The notes under the pieces are model-generated. The model ran no database searches and had not been told where the DNA came from. It saw nothing but the letters and a program-made list of their open reading frames with translations. Positions 51,454 through 60,223 of a DNA stretch of 64,000 bases are shown in pieces (position 1 is the stretch's first letter; every line of letters begins with the position of its first letter). Source of the stretch: JBDTVS01 sp040007095 (GTDB taxonomy: Bacteria; Acidobacteriota; Vicinamibacteria; Vicinamibacterales; CAVVIG01). The DNA is taken from NCBI GenBank assembly GCA_040007095.1, contig JBDTVS010000073.1:17862-81861 (forward strand), read 5' to 3'. A program made the position numbers and the translations under genes.

Positions 51454-53169
51454 TTAGGTGATTTCCTGCGGAAAATACTTGATGACCGACAACGCCGGGT
51501 TGGGCGCCGCCTGCCCGAGCCCGCAGATCGAGGCGTCGACCATCGCCTGCGACAGTTCTTTCAGCAGCGGCTGGTCCCAACTGGACCGTTCCATCAGCGT
51601 CAGCGCCTTGGCCGTGCCGACCCGGCACGGGGTGCACTGGCCGCAGGACTCTTCCGAAAAGAACTTCATCAGATTTCTGGCGGTATCCGTTGCGGTGTCC
51701 TGATCGGAGAGGATCACGATCGCCGCTGACCCGATGAAGCAGCCGTACTGGTTCAGCGTGTCGAAATCGAGTGGAATGTCGGCCATCGACGCGGGCAGGA
51801 TCCCCCCCGACGCGCCTCCGGGCAGGTAGCCGTAGAACAGGTGACCGTCGAGCATCCCGCCGGCGTACTCTTCGATCAATTCCGTCACTGTGATGCCAGC
51901 CGGCGCCAGATGCACACCAGGCTTCCTGACCCGGCCGCTCACCGAAAACGATCGCAGACCTTTTCGGCCGTGCCGGCCGTGGCCGGCAAACCAGGCCGGC
52001 CCCTTGTCCAGGATGTCGCGCACCCAATACAGCGTCTCCATGTTGTGTTCGAGCGTCGGCCGATTGAACAGGCCGACCTGCGCGACATAGGGAGGACGCA
52101 GGCGCGGCTCGCCCCGCTTGCCTTCGATCGACTCAATCATCGCCGACTCTTCGCCGCAGATGTAGGCACCCGCGCCCCGGCGCAGGTGGATCGGCGGAAT
52201 CGGGCACGGCGGATCCGCCTGGAGCGCCGCTATTTCCTGCTCGAGAATCGCACGGCATCCGTGATATTCGTCGCGAAGGTAGATGTAGATTTCGGCAATG
52301 CCGACGGCCCAGGCCGCGATCAGGGCACCCTCGAGAAAGCGGTGCGGCTCACGCTCGAGGTAATACCGGTCCTTGAAGGTCCCCGGCTCGCCCTCGTCGA
52401 TGTTGATCGCCATCAGACGCGGCGCGGGCCCGGCCGCTACCGATTTCCACTTGCGGCCCGCCGGAAAGCCGGCGCCACCCAGGCCGCGCAGGCCCGAGTC
52501 TTCCATCGCCTTCACGACTTCGTCCCGATCTTTGGTGCCACCGACACAGGATCGCGCCAGCTCATATCCGCCCTGCTCTCGGTAGGCGGCATAGTCGATG
52601 TGCCCCGGAGTCACGATGTCGATCTGCGGATGCGCGTTGGCGTCGTCCCGTCGCGGGTGTTTCACGGCGTTGGCCCGCACCAGCGCCGCCACGCTTTCCG
52701 CATTCGCGAACGGAACCGGATTCTGGCCGACCACTGCGACCGGCGCTGTTTCGCACCGGCCCACGCACGGCGCATGCAGCACGCGAATGTCCGGACCCAG
52801 CAGGACCGGCAACTCCGCCAGCAGCTCGCGCGAACCGGCCATCTCGCAGGCGATCGAGTCGCAGACGCGCACGGTGACGGCGGGCGGCGGCGTGTCACCC
52901 TCCTTGACCACGTCGAAGTGGTGATAGAACGTGGCCACTTCGTAGACTTCGGCCATTGCCAGCTTCATCTCGGCCGCGAGCGCGACCAGATGCGGCGCGG
53001 AAAGGCAGCCGAAGCGATCCTGAATCCGGTGCAGATGCTCGATCAGCAGATCCCGCCGGCGCGGAAGCGTGCCGAGAAGGGCGCGCACATCTTCGCTCGC
53101 CTTCGGATCGACCCTGCGGCCCTTCGGCGCCGACCGCGCCCGCTTCAGCCCCTGCTTATTTCTCGGCAT
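51454..53169 (-). CDS. Formate dehydrogenase beta subunit, NuoE-NuoF fusion
   Basis: A 571-residue NAD-reducing electron-input subunit. Residues ~30-165 are a NuoE/FdsG-like thioredoxin-fold 2Fe-2S domain with the four ligands in CDSIACEMAG and CVGRCE. Residues ~185-571 are NuoF/FdsB-like: GGAGFPAGRKWKSV (FMN/NADH site), GAYICGEESAMIESIEGKRGEPRLRPP, and the 4Fe-4S site SCGQCTPCRVGT near the end. In FdsABG enzymes these are separate genes; here they are fused. Together with the alpha subunit this makes a soluble NAD-dependent formate dehydrogenase. No FdhD or accessory gene is adjacent. A 14-bp palindrome sits 24 nt before the start. Confidence 0.92.
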   Translation of the reverse strand: MPRNKQGLKRARSAPKGRRVDPKASEDVRALLGTLPRRRDLLIEHLHRIQDRFGCLSAPHLVALAAEMKLAMAEVYEVATFYHHFDVVKEGDTPPPAVTVRVCDSIACEMAGSRELLAELPVLLGPDIRVLHAPCVGRCETAPVAVVGQNPVPFANAESVAALVRANAVKHPRRDDANAHPQIDIVTPGHIDYAAYREQGGYELARSCVGGTKDRDEVVKAMEDSGLRGLGGAGFPAGRKWKSVAAGPAPRLMAINIDEGEPGTFKDRYYLEREPHRFLEGALIAAWAVGIAEIYIYLRDEYHGCRAILEQEIAALQADPPCPIPPIHLRRGAGAYICGEESAMIESIEGKRGEPRLRPPYVAQVGLFNRPTLEHNMETLYWVRDILDKGPAWFAGHGRHGRKGLRSFSVSGRVRKPGVHLAPAGITVTELIEEYAGGMLDGHLFYGYLPGGASGGILPASMADIPLDFDTLNQYGCFIGSAAIVILSDQDTATDTARNLMKFFSEESCGQCTPCRVGTAKALTLMERSSWDQPLLKELSQAMVDASICGLGQAAPNPALSVIKYFPQEIT

Positions 53170-53192
53170 CGTGTTGTTATTCTATTACCCTT

Positions 53193-53206
53193 CAGCGTCG
53201 ACGCTG
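53193..53206. promoter_or_regulatory. Perfect 14-bp palindrome upstream of the formate dehydrogenase operon
   Basis: CAGCGTCGACGCTG is fully self-complementary and lies 24 nt before the beta-subunit start, in the 265-nt divergent region shared with the moaD-aor genes. Position suits an operator; no cognate regulator is adjacent. I found no convincing -35/-10 pair in the rest of this region. Confidence 0.45.
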
Positions 53207-53434
53207 CGAGGGCGGGGCTGGCGGGTAGTGGGCAGTTTCAATCGCTTCAAGAAGTTCACCACCGCAGCCAACGAGATCACCGAGAAACATTCTCATTTTG
53301 GCTCGGTGTGCTCGGCGGTTGATTTCCAATTGACCATGCGGTCGCCATGGCCTTCCACGCGGGACCGTCGCCCCAGGGCTTCGTGACAGGTGCGAGTCGT
53401 GCCCCCCGTCGGCTGAACTGGTACACTGATTCTC

Positions 53435-53689
53435 ATGCGTGTCGAGCTTCTGGGCGTTCCGCGAGAGCGGGCCGGTGTCGCCGAGCTGGAACTCCAGGCC
53501 GACACGCTTGGCCAGCTCCTCGCCGCGCTCGTCGTTCGATTCCCGGCGCTCAATAAGCTGATCACGCCGGAGGGACTGGAACCGTCGGTCGTCGCCAACT
53601 TGAATGGCGATCGGTTCGTCCGCGATCCCCACACGCAGCTGAAGCAGAGCGACTCCGTTCTGATTCTGTCCGCCGACGCGGGCGGCTAG
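53435..53689 (+). CDS. MoaD/ThiS-family sulfur carrier
   Basis: An 84-residue ubiquitin-fold sulfur carrier ending in the required Gly-Gly (SADAGG). The pattern MRVELLGVPRERAG, LAALVVRFPALNKLI, and VVANLNGDRFVRDPHTQLKQSDSVLIL matches MoaD-like proteins commonly found next to aldehyde:ferredoxin oxidoreductases. It would supply sulfur for the dithiolene of molybdopterin or tungstopterin. It ends six bases before the aor gene, in one operon. Confidence 0.88.
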   Translation: MRVELLGVPRERAGVAELELQADTLGQLLAALVVRFPALNKLITPEGLEPSVVANLNGDRFVRDPHTQLKQSDSVLILSADAGG

Positions 53690-53695
53690 CCGGCC

Positions 53696-55438
53696 ATGGA
53701 GGATCCCACGTCTTTCGGTTACCACGGCTGCTATCTGCGCATCGACGTCTCGCAGGGAGGCGTCGAGCGAATGCCGATCCCGGAGGCGGTGCTTCGGCAG
53801 TTCCTGGGCGGCAGCGGACTGGGCGCCTGGCTGTTGCTTGAAGAAGGGGATCCGTCGATCGATCCGCTGGCTCCAGAGGCTCCGCTGGTGTTCGCCTTCA
53901 GCCCATTGGTCGGCAGCCCGCTGACGACATCCGCGAAGTTCGCGGTCGTCAGCAAGAGCCCGCTGACGGACCGGATCAACGATTCCCTCGCCAGTAGCGG
54001 CTTCGCGATTGCCGGCAAGCGTTGCGGCTGCGACGCAATCGTCGTCGTCGGACGGGCGGCAGAGCTTTCGGTGTTGATCATCGACGATGGACATGTCCGC
54101 GTCGAAGGGGCCGGCGACCTTCGCGGCGCGACGTGCCCGGCGACGCAAACGGGCTTGAAGACCCGGCTCGGCCCCGACTACCAGATCGCGTCGATCGGCC
54201 CGGCAGGCGAGCGTGCGGTCCGCTATGCCACCATCTCGCACGATGGTCGGCACGCCGGCCGTGGCGGAAGCGGGGCGGTGCTCGGCAGCAAGAACGTCAA
54301 AGCCATTGCCGTGCGTGGCACACAGCGCTGTGAGTGGGCGCATCCCCGCGAACTGACCGAGTACAGCAAGAGCCTGTCGAAACGGTCGTTCGGACCTGCA
54401 ACCGCTAAATACCGCGAGCTCGGTACCGCTACCAATCTACTGACGTTCAATCGCCTCGGCGCGCTGCCGACGCGCAACTTTCAGAGCGGGACGTTCGAGG
54501 GGGCCGCCGAGATCTCGCCGGAGCAGCTGCGCACGACCCACACGCGTACGCGCGCGAGCTGCGCCGCCTGCACCATCGGCTGCGAGCACATTTACGCGCG
54601 CGGCGAAGAGACCGGTGTCCGCCTTGAGTACGAGAGTCTGTTTGCCTTGGGTTCGCTCTGTGGCGTGAGCGACCCTGATTCGGTGCTCGGCGCATCCAGG
54701 CTGTGCGACGAGCTGGGTATCGACACGATCAGCGCCGGCGGCACGATCGCGTTCGCCATGGAGTGTGTCGAACGCGGATGGCTCGAGGAGCCCTGGCTGA
54801 CGTTCGGGAGCGGAGAGGCCATGCTGCGCGCGATCGGCCTGATTGGCCGTCGCGAGGGCTTGGGGAATCTGCTGGCCGAGGGCAGCCGCCGAGCGGCCGA
54901 GACCATCGGGCACGGGAGCATCGCATTCGCTCCACAGGTCAAGGGCCTCGAGATTCCCGGCTACGAACCGAGAGCGTTGCAGACGATGGCTTTGGGCTTC
55001 GCGGTCGGGGCCCGTGGCGCGGACCACAACCGCAGCGGTGCCTACGAGGTGGACTTCTCGGACAAAGTGGACCGCCGGAGCGTGACGCTCGACGCGGTTC
55101 ACCGTGCCATCGAAACCGAGGACAAGGCCGCCCTCATGGACTCGCTGATCATCTGCAAGTTCCTTCGCGGGGTGTTCGGCGATTTCTATGCCGAAGCCGC
55201 CGACATGCTCCACCGCGTCACCGGCTGGGACACGACCGCGGACGAGCTTCGCGAGACGGCCCGGCGGATTGTCGGCATCAAGCGGCAGTTCAATCTGATG
55301 GCCGGCTGGACACTCGACGAGGACACGCTGCCGGAACGATTTCTCAACACGCCGCTGCCGAGCGATCCCACGGCGGCGCTCAGCCGCGAGCAGCTTGGCG
55401 TCCTTGTTGCCGAGTATCATCGTCAGCGCGAATGGTAA
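53696..55438 (+). CDS. aor: Tungsten-type aldehyde:ferredoxin oxidoreductase
   Basis: A 580-residue AOR-family enzyme that interconverts aldehydes and carboxylates with ferredoxin, using a tungsten (or molybdenum) bis-pterin. The N-terminal domain has the FLGGSGLGAWLLLEE and SGFAIAGKRCGCDAIVVVG elements; GRHAGRGGSGAVLGSKNVKAIAVRG is a strong family block. The 4Fe-4S ligands are C-X2-C-X3-C in CAACTIGC and a distant Cys in IICKF. KGLEIPGYEPRALQTMALGFAVGARGADH matches the pterin-binding region. It is somewhat shorter than typical archaeal AOR (about 605). The TAA stop forms the first three bases of an inverted-repeat element. Confidence 0.92.
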   Translation: MEDPTSFGYHGCYLRIDVSQGGVERMPIPEAVLRQFLGGSGLGAWLLLEEGDPSIDPLAPEAPLVFAFSPLVGSPLTTSAKFAVVSKSPLTDRINDSLASSGFAIAGKRCGCDAIVVVGRAAELSVLIIDDGHVRVEGAGDLRGATCPATQTGLKTRLGPDYQIASIGPAGERAVRYATISHDGRHAGRGGSGAVLGSKNVKAIAVRGTQRCEWAHPRELTEYSKSLSKRSFGPATAKYRELGTATNLLTFNRLGALPTRNFQSGTFEGAAEISPEQLRTTHTRTRASCAACTIGCEHIYARGEETGVRLEYESLFALGSLCGVSDPDSVLGASRLCDELGIDTISAGGTIAFAMECVERGWLEEPWLTFGSGEAMLRAIGLIGRREGLGNLLAEGSRRAAETIGHGSIAFAPQVKGLEIPGYEPRALQTMALGFAVGARGADHNRSGAYEVDFSDKVDRRSVTLDAVHRAIETEDKAALMDSLIICKFLRGVFGDFYAEAADMLHRVTGWDTTADELRETARRIVGIKRQFNLMAGWTLDEDTLPERFLNTPLPSDPTAALSREQLGVLVAEYHRQREW

Positions 55439-55597
55439 GGACCCCGACGGGAATATGGCTGTCAACTGTGGGCGTCGAGGTACCCGCCCCGGCAAGGCGC
55501 GGGAGCGCGCATACCTGGCGTCTGAAAGGGACGAGCAACGCAGCCCGGCGGATGCATCGGCGGCCAAGGTGGCAGCCCCATTCCCGTCGTGGTCTTA
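55436..55597 (+). mobile_element. MITE-like inverted-repeat element, copy 4 (different ends)
   Basis: A 162-bp element whose core (GGCAAGGCGCG, GAGCGCGCATA, GACGAGCAACGC, GGCGGATGC) is recognisably that of the GTGTC-type copies, but whose ends differ: TAAGGACCCCGACGGGAAT on the left and, inverted, TAAGACCACGACGGGAAT on the right. Its first three bases are the aor stop codon. It ends 27 nt before the selD start. Confidence 0.7.
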
Positions 55598-55624
55598 AGA
55601 GTCAGATGGCCCTCCGCCAGCTCC

Positions 55625-56686
55625 ATGTCTGAACACCCCCGCGCATCCACCACACCGAGATTGACCAGCCTGTCACACGGTGGAGGCTGCGGCTGCAAGC
55701 TCGCACCCGCGGTACTCGAACAGATCCTCGCCAGGGCTGGAGCGGCACGTCTCGTCCCGTCCGCGCTGCTGGTCGGCATCGAGACCAGCGACGACGCCGC
55801 CGTGTACCAGATCAACGAGCATCAGGCGATTGTCGCCACGACCGACTTTTTCATGCCGATCGTGGACGATCCGTTCGACTTTGGCGCCATTGCCGCGACC
55901 AACGCCATCTCGGACGTCTACGCCATGGGCGGGCGTCCGCTGTTCGCGCTTGCCCTGGTGGCGATGCCGATCGACAAGCTGCCGCTCGAGACGATCCGGC
56001 GAATTCTGGACGGCGGTGAATCGGTCTGCCAACGAGCGGGCATTCCCGTGGCTGGCGGTCATAGCGTTGATTCTGTGGAGGCGATCTACGGCCTTGTGGC
56101 CATCGGCCTGGTCGACCCTCATCATGTCAAGCGCAACGCCGCGGCGCAGGCGGGCGACAGGATCATTCTCGGCAAAGCGCTCGGTGTGGGCGTCTACGGC
56201 GCGGCGCTCAAACAGCAGCACATTACCGACACCCAGTATCGCGAGCTGATTGCCAGCACCACACAGCTCAATTCCCCCGGGATGCGGTTGGCGGGACTCC
56301 CGGGCGTTCATGCGATGACCGACGTGACGGGATTCGGATTATTGGGCCACCTGATGGAAGTGTGCCGAGGCTCCGGTGTTCGCGCGACGGTGCGTTGGAA
56401 CACGGTGCCGCTGTTCACGGGTGCCGCTGAACTGGCGGCCGCGGGATACGTCACCGGCGGGTCGACGCGAAACTGGAAAGGATACGGCAGTCTGGTGGAT
56501 CTGACTGCCCATGGCAAGGTCGAGCAGGCCCTGCTCACTGATCCGCAGACCAGCGGCGGCCTCCTGCTCGCGTGCGCATCTGACGTCGTGGACGAGGTCC
56601 TCGAGATCTTTCGATCGGAGGGCTTCTCGCGTGCCGCAGTGATCGGCGAGATCGAATCCGGCCCGGCAGGTGTTTTCGTAGCCTAG
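55625..56686 (+). CDS. selD: Selenide, water dikinase (selenophosphate synthetase)
   Basis: A 353-residue enzyme that makes selenophosphate, the selenium donor for Sec-tRNA, from selenide and ATP. The N-terminal catalytic segment LTSLSHGGGCGCKLAPAVLEQIL has cysteine at the active site, not selenocysteine, and the conserved Lys follows. TSDDAAVYQINEHQAIVATTDFFMPIVDDPFDFGAIAATNAISDVYAMGG is the AIR-synthase-like ATP site, with metal-binding Asp residues. The C-terminal domain (MTDVTGFGLLGHLMEV) is intact. I chose ATG 55625; there is no clear Shine-Dalgarno. It is separated from selC-selA-selB by a three-gene operon on the opposite strand. Confidence 0.95.
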   Translation: MSEHPRASTTPRLTSLSHGGGCGCKLAPAVLEQILARAGAARLVPSALLVGIETSDDAAVYQINEHQAIVATTDFFMPIVDDPFDFGAIAATNAISDVYAMGGRPLFALALVAMPIDKLPLETIRRILDGGESVCQRAGIPVAGGHSVDSVEAIYGLVAIGLVDPHHVKRNAAAQAGDRIILGKALGVGVYGAALKQQHITDTQYRELIASTTQLNSPGMRLAGLPGVHAMTDVTGFGLLGHLMEVCRGSGVRATVRWNTVPLFTGAAELAAAGYVTGGSTRNWKGYGSLVDLTAHGKVEQALLTDPQTSGGLLLACASDVVDEVLEIFRSEGFSRAAVIGEIESGPAGVFVA

Positions 56687-56769
56687 AGGAATTTCGACAA
56701 CGCTGTAGCGGGATGGTCCCTTCGTGTTCTTTGTGTTCTTTGTGGTTCAAGAACTCGCGACCTACTTGA

Positions 56770-56793
56770 GAGAAGCACGACTACCTGCTTCTC
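56770..56793. terminator. Stem-loop between convergent selD and diiron gene
   Basis: GAGAAGCA-N8-TGCTTCTC is a perfect 8-bp stem followed by AAAA on the plus strand. It lies 84 nt after selD and 50 nt after the convergent gene. A bidirectional terminator is plausible, although neither side has a good T-run. Just before it (56730-56750) is a CTTTGTG/TTCTTTGTG repeat tract. Confidence 0.4.
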
Positions 56794-56842
56794 AAAATCG
56801 CAGTAGCTGGAGCACGCCGAGAATTCGTTCGTCTGTTCAGGT

Positions 56843-58042
56843 CTACATGAAATTTCGCGTGTGAAGCGCAGATAGTTCCTCCGCCTCAGGTTCGGTGAAT
56901 CCCAATCGCATCAGCCGTTTCCTCCGGCCTTCGTCCATATCCCGCGTGAGTTGCATGAGTCGTTGGTATCCGTCTCGGAGCGCCGGATGATTCCAGGAGC
57001 CGGCGGCCATCAGAAGCAATGCGTCGAATACTTCGGCATTGAGGCCGGCGGTGTGCATGAGCGCGTCGTGACGCCGGCGGATGGCGTCAGCCAGGTGCGG
57101 ACGGAAGTCCGGCTCGCGGCTCAAGTGCTGACCGAGGTGCGCCAGGCCAAACGCCACGTGCCGGGCTTCGTCCTGCGCGGCGAGCCTGGCCACCGCCGCG
57201 GTGACAGGGTCAGGCGCATACCGCTCGATGAACCACAAGAGCGAAAGGAACGTGCCCTCGCCGAGCACGGAAAGCAGGAATGATGCGATCGCGAAATCGG
57301 GCTCGTCGACGAGCGTCTTGAGCGAGGCTTGACCGCCGATCGTCGACAACCCCAGCTGGCCTCGTCTCAGGCGGGCGCGCCGGGTGAACACTTCGATGTG
57401 CCGTGCCTCATCGGCGGCCTGCACGGCGAGCACCTGCATCACCTCCCTGAAGTGCGGGTGCATCTGCGCGATGAACCGGCTGGGAATGATCAGTGCGGCC
57501 GTTTCGTTTTCAACCAGATACGTCATGATCTGCACGACGGCGTCTTCGACCTCGTCGGCGATCGCGAACGGTGTGTTCCACGGGATTGCGGTTTCTGGAT
57601 CCCACTGCGCGGCAACGGCCTGCTGATAGATCCGGGCGGCGTCGTCCGACCACACTTCGACTTTGTCTACGAGATGGAAATCGAACGCCGGCGTACCGGC
57701 TTCGATCGTCGCACCCCGCGCGGCCAGTCCCCACGTGCGCGGCGGATGCTCGGCCACGGAATCGCCGGAGACACCCTCAGCCCCGACGAGCCGTGCATCG
57801 GCCCAGCGCTCTGATTCAGCGCCGCCGTTGAAGATGACGGCGCTCTCGCCGTCTGGCGCTGATCCTGTCCGCCATTCGAAGCGGTGGCCTTCGGCGCGGC
57901 ACCAGGCGCGAAGGTCCACCTCCAACCCCGGAGCCGCGCCCGTGACGATGACGGCCTGGCCGGGCCCTGCCTGGCGCAGGGCGCGCTTCAGGAGCAGATA
58001 TCCGCCTTCGGCGAACCCGAGCGTCTCAAGCACTAGCTGCAT
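56843..58042 (-). CDS. TusA-like / ferritin-like diiron fusion protein
   Basis: A 399-residue protein I cannot name. Residues ~1-75 (LVLETLGFAEGGYLLLKRALRQAGPGQAVIVTGAAPGLEVDLRAWCRAEGHRFEWR) resemble a TusA/SirA sulfur-carrier fold, but lack the N-terminal Cys-Pro and have a Cys further on. The rest is a ferritin-like four-helix diiron domain with Glu in VENETAALIIPSRF, DEARHIEVF at about 211, EGTFLSLLWFIERY, and DEARHVAFG at about 291, giving a full two-iron ligand set. Such domains usually activate oxygen or act as oxygenases. The ATG at 58042 overlaps the upstream gene by 10 nt. It is the third gene of an operon with the PhnD-like and flavoprotein genes. Confidence 0.7.
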   Translation of the reverse strand: MQLVLETLGFAEGGYLLLKRALRQAGPGQAVIVTGAAPGLEVDLRAWCRAEGHRFEWRTGSAPDGESAVIFNGGAESERWADARLVGAEGVSGDSVAEHPPRTWGLAARGATIEAGTPAFDFHLVDKVEVWSDDAARIYQQAVAAQWDPETAIPWNTPFAIADEVEDAVVQIMTYLVENETAALIIPSRFIAQMHPHFREVMQVLAVQAADEARHIEVFTRRARLRRGQLGLSTIGGQASLKTLVDEPDFAIASFLLSVLGEGTFLSLLWFIERYAPDPVTAAVARLAAQDEARHVAFGLAHLGQHLSREPDFRPHLADAIRRRHDALMHTAGLNAEVFDALLLMAAGSWNHPALRDGYQRLMQLTRDMDEGRRKRLMRLGFTEPEAEELSALHTRNFM

Positions 58043-58911
58043 TGGCCTTGAAGCTGCTGCACGAGCAGGCTTACCGTTCCGAATCGATCGACAGCCGTGG
58101 CAAGCTGCACGTACCCGCTGACGCGCCCGGGCACCCATTGCTTGAGCCCCTCGAGATCGAGCAACGGGCGCACCTCGGCGTCGCCGTACGACATGCCGAG
58201 GAGGAGCTCCAGGAAGCGTGCGACCGGTGCCGCGGGCGCATCGTCGAAGATGGTGAAGTTGCAATGGTCGTAGGCGGGTGTCTGGGCGAGAATCTTCACC
58301 GCGGCGTTTGGAATCGTTCCCTCGCGAGAGAAGGCCAAATGGTTCGCGTCGATGATGCAGGCCGCGTCGGCATCGCCTCGGATGAGGGCCCGGACCGCGT
58401 CACGCTCGCCGCCGATGTGATCGCCGTGCTTGCCCGGCAGCAGGTCGCACACCTCCACGCCGAAGTCGTCGAAAGGCGCGAGCCCGTGTTCTGCCAGGTA
58501 ATTCAACGGAATCAGCGTCGCCTGCGGCGAGTCGCTGGCGCCGACCGCCACGATCTTCCCCTTGAGGTCCGCGATGGTGTCGATGCCGCTGTCGGAGCGC
58601 ACAAGGACGACGGACCGCAGGTCGCGATCCGTGTCCCGCATGCAGATGGCCTCGGCGCGCCGCCCGAGGCCGGCGGCGACCCGCTCCGCCTGAAGCCACG
58701 CGAGCGGAGAGTTCCACGCGATGTGCACGTGTCCGCACAGGTGGGCTTCAACCTGCCTCTCGTAGTTCGAGTACAAGACGTAGTCGAATTCGAGACCGCG
58801 GGTGCGAAAGTATTTTTGGAAGCCGTCCCAGATTGTCACGACCTTCTGGTCGTACGCGACTGCTCCCATGATCAACGAGCTGGATGAGCGCGATGTTTTC
58901 GTGAGTCCCAT
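58033..58911 (-). CDS. Leaderless PhnD-like substrate-binding domain protein
   Basis: A 292-residue protein with the fold of phosphonate/phosphite ABC-transporter binding proteins: YDQKVVTIWDGFQKYFRTRGLEFDYVLYSNYERQVEAHLCGHVHIAWNSPLAWLQAE, then VVLVRSDSGIDTIADLKGKIVAVGASDSPQATLIPLNYL, and RALIRGDADAACIIDANHLAF. There is no signal peptide and no lipobox, and no permease is nearby, so it probably acts in the cytoplasm as a ligand-binding or enzymatic domain. ATG 58911 has AAAGGGA at good spacing, overlapping the stop of the upstream flavoprotein gene (13-nt gap). Ligand unknown. Confidence 0.75.
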   Translation of the reverse strand: MGLTKTSRSSSSLIMGAVAYDQKVVTIWDGFQKYFRTRGLEFDYVLYSNYERQVEAHLCGHVHIAWNSPLAWLQAERVAAGLGRRAEAICMRDTDRDLRSVVLVRSDSGIDTIADLKGKIVAVGASDSPQATLIPLNYLAEHGLAPFDDFGVEVCDLLPGKHGDHIGGERDAVRALIRGDADAACIIDANHLAFSREGTIPNAAVKILAQTPAYDHCNFTIFDDAPAAPVARFLELLLGMSYGDAEVRPLLDLEGLKQWVPGRVSGYVQLATAVDRFGTVSLLVQQLQGQCS

Positions 58912-58924
58912 GAGTCTGTCCCTT

Positions 58925-60055
58925 TCAGAAGAGATTCATTCCGCATACCGCCTTGCCGACAAAGTCGTACAGCACATCGGTTGTCGGTCCCATGACGCCT
59001 GCCGCCTGCGCGTCCCGGAAATACCGCTCGACGGCCACATCCTTCCGGTAGGCCGCACCGCCGCAGACGCGCATCGCGGTGGCCAGCACTTCAGTGGCGG
59101 CGTCCCCTGCCGCCGCCTTGCAGGACAGCACTCGCAACATGGTGTCGGCGCGGCCGGATTCGAGGGCGGAGATCGTGTCGTCCAACAACGTTCGCGCCAT
59201 GTCGGTTCGAATCCTCATCCGCGCAATGTAGCTTCGGATCGTCGGCAGATCGGCGAGGGCCGAATCGAGGTGTGCGTAGCGGGTGCCGCTGGCATGCTGC
59301 GCCGTCCGCTGGACCGCCGCCTCCATTAAGCCGATCGAACAAGCGGCGTTGAGGACATTGAACATCGGCAGAACGGTCCCCATCATGATGTCGAATCCCT
59401 TGCCGTCTTCGCCCAGCATCGCGGTGGTCGCGACCGTGGCGCCATCGGCGGAGACGGGCGAGGAATCGTTGCCCCGGAGGCCCAACCCGTCGAATGGCCC
59501 CTCGACGCGAATGCCGGGGGAGTCGGCCGGCACGAGCCACAGCGTGCTCGGCCCGACGTTGGCCTGCACGGGCTGGGACGACCAGACATACGCCGACGCC
59601 TTGGACGCCGACGTCACCCAACTCTTGCGGGCGTCCAGACGCATTCGATCGCCATCGCGCTTCGCTGTGCTGACGGGAGCCCAGAAGTGGCTGCGGGACC
59701 CTGCCTCGCTGAACGCGAGCGTGCTGAGATGCGCGCCGCTGGCGGCCGCCTCCCGCACATCGCGTGGACCGAACGCCTCGATGACTGCCGTGCCGCAATA
59801 GTGCATACACGTCACCATCGCGGTCGAACCACACTCCTGTGCCAGTCGTTCGACGATGGCCGCGGCGCCGCGAAAGGCGAGGCCGAGCCCACCGACGTCG
59901 GGCGCGCTGACGGCGCCCATCAGCCCAGCCGTACGCAGGGCATTCAGTGCTCGGTCGGGAAAGATTCCATGCTGATCGACGTGGGGGCCGTCGGGACCGA
60001 CGGTCTCGGTACACACCTGCTCTAATGCGACGGAATAGCCTGCGTCTGGAGACAT
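58925..60055 (-). CDS. Acyl-CoA dehydrogenase-fold flavoprotein
   Basis: A 376-residue protein of the acyl-CoA dehydrogenase superfamily: N-terminal helices (GIFPDRALNALRTAGLMGAVSAPDVGGLGL), the flavin-site strand LAFSEAGSRSHFW, the middle beta domain (KSWVTSASKASAYVWSSQP), and the C-terminal four-helix domain ending AMRVCGGAAYRKDVAVERYFRDAQAAGVMGPTTDVLYDFVGK. The superfamily also includes flavin monooxygenases such as DszC and SfnB-like sulfur-acquisition enzymes, and the gene context fits that better than fatty-acid oxidation. ATG 60055 follows GAGG; a GTG six bases earlier is in frame. It heads the three-gene operon. Confidence 0.82.
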   Translation of the reverse strand: MSPDAGYSVALEQVCTETVGPDGPHVDQHGIFPDRALNALRTAGLMGAVSAPDVGGLGLAFRGAAAIVERLAQECGSTAMVTCMHYCGTAVIEAFGPRDVREAAASGAHLSTLAFSEAGSRSHFWAPVSTAKRDGDRMRLDARKSWVTSASKASAYVWSSQPVQANVGPSTLWLVPADSPGIRVEGPFDGLGLRGNDSSPVSADGATVATTAMLGEDGKGFDIMMGTVLPMFNVLNAACSIGLMEAAVQRTAQHASGTRYAHLDSALADLPTIRSYIARMRIRTDMARTLLDDTISALESGRADTMLRVLSCKAAAGDAATEVLATAMRVCGGAAYRKDVAVERYFRDAQAAGVMGPTTDVLYDFVGKAVCGMNLF

Positions 60056-60223
60056 GCTCACCTCGTCAACGGCCGTCGAGGCAAAGCATGCGCAAGGGCA
60101 GCGTTACGGCGGCGGCGTCGGTTGTGGCTCGAAACCTTCGAGCCGTGGCTGAGTTCAAAAACGCGCGCGAATATTCATGCCTACAATCTAATCGAAAGTA
60201 GAGAACCGGCTAGTATTGGAGCC

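Noticed and set aside
49821..51461. Open frame of 546 codons on the plus strand opposite fdhA
   Set aside because: Low-complexity Arg/His/Val-rich translation without motifs; the opposite strand carries all formate dehydrogenase cluster motifs.
56725..56760. CTTTGTG repeat tract as a regulatory site
   Set aside because: Short, low-complexity and in a convergent 3' region; nothing links it to a specific function.
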